Position numbers and translations under genes: made by a program. Below the pieces are notes generated by a model that saw only the letters and a program-made list of their open reading frames with translations, was not told the DNA's origin and ran no database searches. Shown one piece after another: positions 35,670 through 43,388 of a DNA stretch of 64,000 bases. Source of the stretch: Acinetobacter gyllenbergii CIP 110306 = MTCC 11365. GTDB taxonomy: Bacteria > Pseudomonadota > Gammaproteobacteria > Pseudomonadales > Moraxellaceae. The stretch covers positions 1-64,000 of the forward strand of contig NZ_ATGG01000008.1 of NCBI RefSeq assembly GCF_000413855.1, read 5' to 3'. Numbering within the stretch: the stretch's first letter is position 1; each line of letters starts with the position of its first letter.

Positions 35670-36899
35670 TTAGAATTTATACCCAATCTTTAAACCATAA
35701 GCGATGGCATCATTATTTTCAAATTCAGCCACATAACCTGGTGTATTGAATTGTGAACCTGACTGTGCTTTGGCATCGCCGAGCCAGAAGTATTTCACGC
35801 CACCCGCAATAAAGGTTGCAGGCGTAGGACTATATTGAACACCGATACCGACATTCCAATAGCCTTCTGTTGGACCTAATGTCGTCACAGGGTTACCTGC
35901 ACCAGAGTCCCAACCTACCGATAAATTACCAGCCCATTGCTCATTCAGTTTACGACCGACACCCGCAGTAATCGAGTATTGATCTTCAGTATAGGCAACC
36001 AGATCAAAACCGTCTTTTTTACCTGTTGAAGCAACGATTGGCGGTAAAGTTGAAGCAGCACCAAATTTATATGGACGAATGGCAAAGTCTTTCCAGTTCA
36101 CCCAGCGTAAATTCGCAAAGGCAACCGTGTTTTCCATAATCCCTGTTTGGAAATCAAGATTAACTGACTGAGGGGTGGTGATTTCAGTTGTACCCTCTGA
36201 ATGATTAATTTTATTTAAAATCGCATCAAAACCCGCATTGCCAGTCATACCCGCAATGCCATGCGTTTCATAGGCATTCATTTCATGTTTGATTTTGGCG
36301 CGGTAAGTCAAAGATGCTTTGAGCGCAATTTCAGGAACTTGATAAACAACACCCGCTAACCAGCCGACAGCTTCATCTTTACCTGTTTTAAAGTCATAAC
36401 CGCTGTAAGCACTATAGCTTTGACCACGTAATAGCACAGTACTGTCTAAGGTTTGATAAACTGCCCCCGCGTAGAGGTTCCAGTTTTGTGTTGGTTGGTA
36501 ACCGAATAACAGGTTTAAGTTTTCAGTATCTACGGTAACGGAAGTACCACCTTTAAATGGTAGAGGTCGACTTTCGATAAAGTTACTTTTGCCCGTATAT
36601 TCAGCATCAGCACCATAAGGTTGGTCATAGATCAAACCAATCGAGAATTTGTCGGTTGCTTGAATTTTTAAGGCAGCATTTGGCGAGTAGTAATGATTTG
36701 CCATATTGCCAGTATTGTTTTGTGATGTGTCCTGACCTGATACATTGGGATCAAGAACCGTAATACCCGCTTCAAAATAATTATTTGGCTGTAAAAAAGC
36801 GGCAATAGACTGGCCTGAGCGATCCAGTGCTGCGGCAAATGTTGTCGTTGTTGGAACTAAGCTAAGTAGAAGAGCCGTTTGAATAGCATTCAGCTTCAT
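35670..36899 (-). CDS. FadL/OmpP1 family outer-membrane transporter (copy 1)
   Basis: A 409-residue outer-membrane barrel of the FadL/OmpP1/TodX family, which takes up long-chain fatty acids and other hydrophobic compounds. The signal peptide ends near TTFAAALDRSG, and the mature N-terminus ALDRSGQSIAAFLQPNNYFE forms the plug segment. The barrel ends in the aromatic-terminated GLKIGYKF. The ATG has GAGAGAAC upstream. A close paralogue lies just upstream at 37152-38507; the C-terminal thirds are nearly identical. The substrate is unknown, though the nearby wax-ester gene fits fatty-acid use. Confidence 0.9.
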   Translation of the reverse strand: MKLNAIQTALLLSLVPTTTTFAAALDRSGQSIAAFLQPNNYFEAGITVLDPNVSGQDTSQNNTGNMANHYYSPNAALKIQATDKFSIGLIYDQPYGADAEYTGKSNFIESRPLPFKGGTSVTVDTENLNLLFGYQPTQNWNLYAGAVYQTLDSTVLLRGQSYSAYSGYDFKTGKDEAVGWLAGVVYQVPEIALKASLTYRAKIKHEMNAYETHGIAGMTGNAGFDAILNKINHSEGTTEITTPQSVNLDFQTGIMENTVAFANLRWVNWKDFAIRPYKFGAASTLPPIVASTGKKDGFDLVAYTEDQYSITAGVGRKLNEQWAGNLSVGWDSGAGNPVTTLGPTEGYWNVGIGVQYSPTPATFIAGGVKYFWLGDAKAQSGSQFNTPGYVAEFENNDAIAYGLKIGYKF

Positions 36900-37111
36900 T
36901 AATATGTTCTCTCAAATCACTTTGTAACAGAATGGCGCGGAAAGTAACATAATTTTTATGCGCTTAAATATTTTACAAATGTCAATAAATGAACTGATGA
37001 GGTCACGAAAAATGGTTGAGCATTCAAGTTTTATCTTGGTGTTTCTATGATTTGAAATGAATATTGAATTTTGATCTATAGTTTTGATTTTATTTATTAA
37101 AGCACAATAAA

Positions 37112-37135
37112 AAAGGCCATCCGAAGATGACCTTT
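37112..37135 (-). terminator. Terminator after FadL copy 2
   Basis: AAAGGCCATC and GATGACCTTT pair with one C-A mismatch around CGAA, within A- and T-rich flanks. It separates the two FadL-type genes. Confidence 0.65.
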
Positions 37136-37151
37136 CTTTTATAAATTCTAA

Positions 37152-38507
37152 TTAGAATTTATAACCAATTTTTAAACCGTATGCGATTGCTTTGTTATCT
37201 TCGAACTCAGCAACATAGTCATTACCGCCAGCTTGAGCACCGGTTTGCGCTTTGGCATCACCTAACCAGAAGTACTTCACGCCACCCGCAATAAAGGTTG
37301 CAGGAGTAGGGCTATATTGAACACCTACACCTACGTTCCAATAACCTTCTGTTGGACCAAGTGTAGTTACAGGGTTGCCTGCACCAGAATCCCAACCTAC
37401 CGAAACGTTACCCGCCCATTGATCGTTGAGTTTACGACCAACACCCGCATTTACAGACCATTGGTCATCAGAGTATTCAACTAAGTTAAAGCCATTTGGA
37501 CGACCAACTAGGCCACCGACAGCTTCTGAAACTTTGCCAAATTTATATGGACGAATAGAGAAATCCTTCCAGTTCACCCAACGTACGTTTGCAAATGCAA
37601 CTGTATTTGCCATGATGCCTGTTTGGAAATCTAAGTTAACAGATTGAGGTGTGGTGATTTTTGTTTGACCTTCCAATTGGTTGGCAGCAACTGCTTTACC
37701 AATTGTTTGCTGAATCGCACCAGCTTGAGCTGCAGTTAATTGACCAGCTTGAACTAGCTGTGTAATTGCACCACCTAACATTGCAGAATTTGCACCAATA
37801 GCATCTGCAAGTGCAATGGTTTCATTCGCATTGATTTTATGATCAATTTCAGAACGGTAGGTGATAGACGCTTTAAGTGCAATTTCAGGGATTTGGAAAG
37901 CAGCACCTGCTAACCATCCAGCAGCACCATCTTCTGGAATCGATGCATCGTAACCATTATAGACGCTGTACGCTGAACCACGTAAATTCACACTTCCTTT
38001 AATCGTTTGGTATACACCACCACCGTAAAAGTTAAAGTTTTCAGTTGGTTGGAAGCCGAAGATCATCGAGATATTTTGGCTATCAACTTCAACCGATGTT
38101 CCGCCTTGAGTTCCACCTAATGCGCCAGTTGTAATTGGTAAGCTACCAAGAATTGGATCTGAAGGGCTTGCTACGAATACGTTATTGCCTTTGTATTGAG
38201 CATCTGCACCAAATGGCTGATCATAAAGAAGACCAAAAGAGAATTTATCAGTCAATTGAAGTTTTAATGCAGCACTCGGGAAATAGTAGTCATCACCCAT
38301 ATCGCTAATATTACGAGTTGTTTTTGAAGTGCCTGCTTCTTTACCTTTAACTGTCGGATCTAGAACCGAAATACCCGCTTCAAAATAGTTGCCCGGTTGT
38401 AAAAAAGCAGAAATGGATTGACCTGAACGGTCTAACGCAGCTGCAAAAACTCCAGTTGCAGGTAGCGTTGCTAAGATCATGGCAGTGCTAAGATGTTTTA
38501 ATTTCAT
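37152..38507 (-). CDS. FadL/OmpP1 family outer-membrane transporter (copy 2)
   Basis: A 451-residue paralogue of the gene at 35670. I chose ATG 38507, with CAAGGAAAG upstream and a normal signal peptide ending near GVFAAALDRSG; the longer frame to 38567 adds a polar stretch with no signal character. Compared with copy 1 it has extra sequence in the extracellular-loop region: a helical, Ala/Gln-rich insert (about residues 240-285, ITQLVQAGQLTAAQAGAIQQ), and a longer loop with GALGGTQGGTS near residue 125. The C-terminal barrel strands are almost the same. This pattern suggests duplication followed by divergence of the exposed surface. Confidence 0.9.
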   Translation of the reverse strand: MKLKHLSTAMILATLPATGVFAAALDRSGQSISAFLQPGNYFEAGISVLDPTVKGKEAGTSKTTRNISDMGDDYYFPSAALKLQLTDKFSFGLLYDQPFGADAQYKGNNVFVASPSDPILGSLPITTGALGGTQGGTSVEVDSQNISMIFGFQPTENFNFYGGGVYQTIKGSVNLRGSAYSVYNGYDASIPEDGAAGWLAGAAFQIPEIALKASITYRSEIDHKINANETIALADAIGANSAMLGGAITQLVQAGQLTAAQAGAIQQTIGKAVAANQLEGQTKITTPQSVNLDFQTGIMANTVAFANVRWVNWKDFSIRPYKFGKVSEAVGGLVGRPNGFNLVEYSDDQWSVNAGVGRKLNDQWAGNVSVGWDSGAGNPVTTLGPTEGYWNVGVGVQYSPTPATFIAGGVKYFWLGDAKAQTGAQAGGNDYVAEFEDNKAIAYGLKIGYKF

Positions 38508-38983
38508 TGTAATCTTTCCTTGAACTTCAAGATTCTTAAGTGTTAAGAAGCTATGATCTGACAACAAAAAAGTTATCTATCGTGATTGGCTATAACTTCA
38601 TGTAACAAAAATACCATAATTAAAATAAGAGTAAATGTTCTAAATGAACTAAACAGTACGCTGGTTTAGATGAAAATGGATAAAAATAAATCTTAAAAAA
38701 TTTATATACATATGTGTTTTTATTTGTAAAATAATGATAAATATAAATTATTATTTTAAAATAATAATCGTTCTTTTTTGCATTTTTCCAAAAAAAGTTT
38801 TTTATTTGGTCAAAGATTTTTTGTAAAAAATGAGATTTATTTCTCCATATTTTCTTTTTAGCTAAAAATTTCAGCGTATTAGAACAAAGTTGAATAATTT
38901 TACGCAGAATTTACGTTTCCTGCTTTTTTCAATATAGAGAATTTACGTTCCCAATTTCCATACTAAAGCTGAACTATTTTTAA
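38508..38983. promoter_or_regulatory. Divergent regulatory region FadL copy 2 / kdpA with paired repeats
   Basis: This 476-bp region is very AT-rich and contains no gene. Two copies of AGAATTTACGTT lie at 38906-38917 and 38938-38949, exactly 32 bp apart (about three helical turns), ending 34 bp before kdpA. A third degenerate element (TTTTACG, 38898-38904) precedes them. They are the best candidates here for KdpE binding sites. No kdpF-like small ORF was found before kdpA. Confidence 0.5.
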
Positions 38984-40702
38984 ATGGCATATGCTATGTG
39001 GGAATTTATTTCTGTATTTGTCTTTTCATTACTGCTTGCGTATCCGCTAGGGGCTTATCTTGCCGATGTGATGCAAGCAAAGCCAATGAAAAGTGACGCG
39101 TTGTTTAAATGGATTGAGCAACCAATTTATGCTGTGCTCGGCGTCAAGCGTAGAGGGATGAACTGGCGGCAATATTTGGTCGCTTTTGTGCTCAGCAATA
39201 TTTTGCTGCTGGGTGCAAGTGTCACCATTTTGATGACTCAGGCATGGTTACCACTGAACCCTGATCATATTCCAAATATGAACTGGGATTTGGCATTGCA
39301 TACCACCATTTCATTCTTGACCAATACCAACCAGCAACATTATTCGGGACAGGCCCAACTGTCTTATCTATCCCAAATGACGGTGATTGTCGGATTGCAA
39401 TACTTGTCGCCAATTATTGGACTTGCCTTATTGGTGGCGATGTTGAGAGCTTTATTCTTGCAATCAGGTCAACAAGAGGGTTCAGATCAAAACATATGGG
39501 ATCGTATCAATCTTGGTAATTATTGGATGGATATCATTCGTCCATTATTTCGATTCTTTATTCCGCTTGGCTTGATTTTTTCTTTGCTACTCACTTTTCA
39601 AGGTGTTCCAGCAACATTATCAGCTGGCCCAACAGTACAAGTTTTGGATCAAACGGCAGAAGTTAAAACTCAGCATATTCCACTCGGTCCAGTTGCACCC
39701 ATGGTGGCAATTAAGCAGTTAGGCAGTAATGGTGGGGGGTGGTATGGTCCGAATAGTAGTGTGCCTTTAGAAAATCCAACGCCGTTATCCAATGTGATTG
39801 AGATGATCGCGATCTTGCTGATTCCATTGTCTGTGGTGTTTATGGTGGGGCGTTTTATCCAACGTAAGAAATTGATGTGGATGATTTTTGGCACCATGTT
39901 ACTCATGTCATTGGCTTCAACCTCATTAACGTTGTGGACTGAAAAGTCTTCTTTGATTCCAAACACGGCATTGATGGAAGGTAAAGAAGTCCGCTTTGGT
40001 ACAGAGGCATCGGCACTGTGGGGGAGTTTGACCACCCAAGTGAATAACGGCTCAGTCAATATGATGCATGACTCCGCCTCACCACTGACGGGACTGGTGG
40101 AACTGTGCAATATGTTAATCAATGCCATTTGGGGTGGGATCGGCTGTGGTCTACTGCAGTTCTTTATTTATCTATTCCTTGCAGTATTTATTGCAGGCTT
40201 GATGACGGGACGTACCCCTGAATTGTTTGGCCGAAAAGTTGAAGTGACTGAAATTAAGTTATTGGCTTTGGTCATTCTACTGCAACCCGTGGTGATTCTT
40301 GGCTTAACGGCGATTGCCATTGCATTTCCATCGATTACAGGGAATTCAAACCCTGCTTTCCACGGCATTAGCCAAGTGTTTTATGAGTATGTCTCTGCTT
40401 ATGCCAACAATGGTTCGGGTTTTGAAGGTTTAGGCGATAACACCCTGTGGTGGAATCTGAGTGCCAGTGTCGCGTTATTGGCAGGTCGTTATAGCGTATT
40501 GATTATCCCTGTGTTGATTGCAGTCAGTTTGGCAACTAAGCCACAAGCAACCGAAAGCAAAGGCTCTTTACATATTGAATCCCCAACTTTTGCTTTGACC
40601 TTGATTGGGATCGTGTTGATTCTCACCTTATTGCAATTCATGCCCGTGTTGGTCATTGGGCCAATTGCTGATTATTTATCTATGCTATCTGTGAAAGTTT
40701 AA
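38984..40702 (+). CDS. kdpA: Potassium-transporting ATPase subunit A
   Basis: A 572-residue KdpA, the potassium channel-like subunit of the Kdp P-type ATPase, used for high-affinity K+ uptake at low external potassium. The four selectivity-filter loops are visible as TNTNQQHYSG, GSNGGGWYGPNSS, and the two later Gly-rich loops (VELCNMLINAIWGGIGCGL, ANNGSGFEGL). About ten membrane segments. A second Met (residue 5, MWEF) is an alternative start with no better ribosome binding site. First of kdpABCDE; 16 bp before kdpB. Confidence 0.96.
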   Translation: MAYAMWEFISVFVFSLLLAYPLGAYLADVMQAKPMKSDALFKWIEQPIYAVLGVKRRGMNWRQYLVAFVLSNILLLGASVTILMTQAWLPLNPDHIPNMNWDLALHTTISFLTNTNQQHYSGQAQLSYLSQMTVIVGLQYLSPIIGLALLVAMLRALFLQSGQQEGSDQNIWDRINLGNYWMDIIRPLFRFFIPLGLIFSLLLTFQGVPATLSAGPTVQVLDQTAEVKTQHIPLGPVAPMVAIKQLGSNGGGWYGPNSSVPLENPTPLSNVIEMIAILLIPLSVVFMVGRFIQRKKLMWMIFGTMLLMSLASTSLTLWTEKSSLIPNTALMEGKEVRFGTEASALWGSLTTQVNNGSVNMMHDSASPLTGLVELCNMLINAIWGGIGCGLLQFFIYLFLAVFIAGLMTGRTPELFGRKVEVTEIKLLALVILLQPVVILGLTAIAIAFPSITGNSNPAFHGISQVFYEYVSAYANNGSGFEGLGDNTLWWNLSASVALLAGRYSVLIIPVLIAVSLATKPQATESKGSLHIESPTFALTLIGIVLILTLLQFMPVLVIGPIADYLSMLSVKV

Positions 40703-40718
40703 GCGTGGAGCGACAACA

Positions 40719-42731
40719 ATGAAACATTCAAATGCGACACAACAAATGGATATTTTGAATAAAGAAATTATTCAGCAAACTTTTCATAAACTGTTGCCAC
40801 AGTATGCTTTTAAAAATCCAGTGATGGCCTGTGTCTGGGTGGGTACAATCTTAACGATTGTCGCAACCTTGATGGGGAGTACCAGTTTCGGTTTTGGTCT
40901 GCTGTTGAGTCTGATCTTATTGGTGACAGTACTATTTGCTAATTATGCAGAAGCGGTTGCTGAGGCCAAAGGGCGTGGGCAAGCTGCATCTCTACGTCAG
41001 GCCCGTGAAAATTTAACCGCAAATTGTATCCTCGATTTAAATGCGGTACCGAAGACTATTTCTGCCAATCTGCTTAAAAAAGATGATCTTGTCATCGTCA
41101 AAGCTGGTGAAATTGTTCCTGCGGATGGCGAGATTATTCAAGGCTTTGCGACCATCAATGAATCTGCTGTTACAGGGGAGTCTGCGCCCGTATTGCGTGA
41201 AGCCAATACGGATCGTTCAGGTGTGATTGGCGGCACTAAGGTTTTGTCAGATGAAATTATTATTCGCGTGAGTAATGAAGCTGGTCATAGTTTCCTAGAC
41301 CGTATGATTGCCTTAGTTGAAGGTGCCAATCGCCAAAAGACACCGAATGAGGTTGCGTTAAGTATTTTGCTCAACATTATGACCATTACTTTTATTGTGG
41401 TGGTGGCAAGCTTACCCTTTATTGGTTCAATGGTCGGGATTAAAATCAGCATCGTCTTGTTGATTGCTCTATTGGTATGTTTGATTCCAACCACAATTGG
41501 GGGCTTGCTCCCTGCGATTGGGATTGCTGGGATGAACCGTGCTTTAAAAGCCAATGTCTTAGCCAAATCAGGGAAAGCAGTTGAAGTTGCAGGTGATATT
41601 GATGTGCTGCTATTGGACAAAACCGGCACGATTACCTATGGCGACCGCCAAGCGACAGCTTTTTATCCATTGGCTGGTGTGAGTCCAACTGAATTACGTC
41701 AAGCCGCAATGTTGACGTCTTTCGCTGACCCAACCCCTGAAGGTAAATCTGTGGTGAGTTTGGGTAAAGAAATGGGCGAGAGCATTCGTGAGCCTCAAGA
41801 TGCAGAATTTATCCAGTTTAGTGCATCAACACGTTTGTCTGGTGTGGACTTAGCGACTGGACAAAAGATTCGTAAAGGTGCTGTCGATGCCATCCTTAAA
41901 TTTACCAATCAAGAGATCAAAGACAACATTGAACTCAAAACTCGTGTCGAGCAAGTGGCTTCTAAAGGTGCAACACCACTCGTCGTCGCTTCAAATCACA
42001 GTATTTTAGGGGTGATTGAGCTATCAGATGTGATCAAGCAGGGTATTAAAGAACGTTTTGCGCTGTTACGTGAGATGGGTATTAAAACCATTATGGTTAC
42101 AGGTGACAATCCGTTGACTGCAGCAGCGATTGCAGCAGAAGCGGGGGTGGATGATTATATTGCAGAAGCCAAACCTGAAGATAAATTGGCTTGTATCCGT
42201 AAAGAACAAGCTGCGGGTAAACTGGTGGCAATGGTCGGTGATGGTACCAATGATGCACCTGCCTTGGCACAGGCAGACATTGGCTTAGCCATGAACTCAG
42301 GCACTCAAGCCGCGAAAGAAGCTGGCAATATGGTGGATCTGGACTCTGACCCAACCAAGTTGCTGGATGTAGTTGAAATTGGGAAGCAGCAATTGATTAC
42401 CCGTGGCGCCTTAACCACCTTTTCTTTGGCAAATGATGTCTCCAAGTACTTTGTCATCTTACCTGCATTGTTTGCAGTGGCGATTCCACAACTTGGGGTG
42501 CTGAATATTTTGCAACTCAGTAGTCCAAGCAGTGCAGTAATTTCAGCCTTGATTTTTAATGCACTGATTATTCCAATGTTGATCCCATTGGCTTTAAGAG
42601 GGGTGCAGTTTAAACCTGCCAGTGCATTGCAATTGTTACGCCGTAATATGTTGATTTATGGGGTAGGTGGGGTGATCTTTCCGTTTATCGCGATCAAGTT
42701 GATCGACCTTATTGTGTCATTGTGGATTTAG
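40719..42731 (+). CDS. kdpB: Potassium-transporting ATPase subunit B
   Basis: A 670-residue KdpB, the catalytic P-type ATPase subunit. The phosphorylation motif DKTGTITYGD is near residue 305, the actuator-domain TGES is in NESAVTGESAPVLRE, and the nucleotide/hinge motifs MVTGDNPLTA and VGDGTNDAPALAQADIGLAM are present. Membrane helix 4 has CLIPTTIGGLLPAIGIAG. All expected residues are present. TGGAGCGACAACA precedes the ATG, a good ribosome binding site. Confidence 0.97.
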   Translation: MKHSNATQQMDILNKEIIQQTFHKLLPQYAFKNPVMACVWVGTILTIVATLMGSTSFGFGLLLSLILLVTVLFANYAEAVAEAKGRGQAASLRQARENLTANCILDLNAVPKTISANLLKKDDLVIVKAGEIVPADGEIIQGFATINESAVTGESAPVLREANTDRSGVIGGTKVLSDEIIIRVSNEAGHSFLDRMIALVEGANRQKTPNEVALSILLNIMTITFIVVVASLPFIGSMVGIKISIVLLIALLVCLIPTTIGGLLPAIGIAGMNRALKANVLAKSGKAVEVAGDIDVLLLDKTGTITYGDRQATAFYPLAGVSPTELRQAAMLTSFADPTPEGKSVVSLGKEMGESIREPQDAEFIQFSASTRLSGVDLATGQKIRKGAVDAILKFTNQEIKDNIELKTRVEQVASKGATPLVVASNHSILGVIELSDVIKQGIKERFALLREMGIKTIMVTGDNPLTAAAIAAEAGVDDYIAEAKPEDKLACIRKEQAAGKLVAMVGDGTNDAPALAQADIGLAMNSGTQAAKEAGNMVDLDSDPTKLLDVVEIGKQQLITRGALTTFSLANDVSKYFVILPALFAVAIPQLGVLNILQLSSPSSAVISALIFNALIIPMLIPLALRGVQFKPASALQLLRRNMLIYGVGGVIFPFIAIKLIDLIVSLWI

Positions 42732-42740
42732 GAGTGAGAA

Positions 42741-43376
42741 ATGAATACTTTATTGAATCATCAGCAATTGAATCAACAGGACTTGGCATTATCGGGCCAA
42801 GGACATTCAGTTCTACGCCCAAGTCTTGGTCTGATAGCCGTGGGTTTCTTAATTGCAGGGGTGCTGTATGCTACGGCTAGTGTTTCTATTGCGCAGCTAC
42901 TCTTTCCAGTGCAAGCCAATGGCAGCTTAATCGAACTGGATGGCAGAATTGTGGGTTCTCGTTTGGTGGGGCAAAATTTTGTTGGTGAACAATATTTCCA
43001 TGGTCGTCCCAGTGCGGTAAGTTACAATGTTGATGGAATGGCAGGTAGTAACTTGGCGGTCTCTAATCCTGACTTACAAAAACAAATTAAGGACAGAACT
43101 GTGCAATTTGCCCAGAATAATCATATTTCAGAACAGCAGGTGCCGAACGATATGGTGACCGCATCAGGCAGTGGGATTGATCCTGATATTTCACCTGAGA
43201 GTGCATTATTACAAGTGAAACGGGTGGCACAACAACGCCATTTAGCAGAGCAGCAATTGCGAGATTTAGTGCAACAACAGATTCAGCCTGCTCAGTTTAA
43301 TCTCTATGGGCAAGCACGAGTCAACGTTCTAGAGCTGAATTTAGCCTTAGATCAATTGTCATCGAACACACGTTAA
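42741..43376 (+). CDS. kdpC: Potassium-transporting ATPase subunit C
   Basis: A 211-residue KdpC, the single-span subunit that stabilises the Kdp complex. One membrane helix is near residues 30-52 (LGLIAVGFLIAGVLYATASV). The periplasmic domain has the family motifs GSRLVGQNFVGEQYFHGRPS and ASGSGIDPDISPESALLQVK. It is 9 bp after kdpB and 12 bp before kdpD. Confidence 0.95.
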   Translation: MNTLLNHQQLNQQDLALSGQGHSVLRPSLGLIAVGFLIAGVLYATASVSIAQLLFPVQANGSLIELDGRIVGSRLVGQNFVGEQYFHGRPSAVSYNVDGMAGSNLAVSNPDLQKQIKDRTVQFAQNNHISEQQVPNDMVTASGSGIDPDISPESALLQVKRVAQQRHLAEQQLRDLVQQQIQPAQFNLYGQARVNVLELNLALDQLSSNTR

Positions 43377-43388
43377 TAGAGCGCACTT

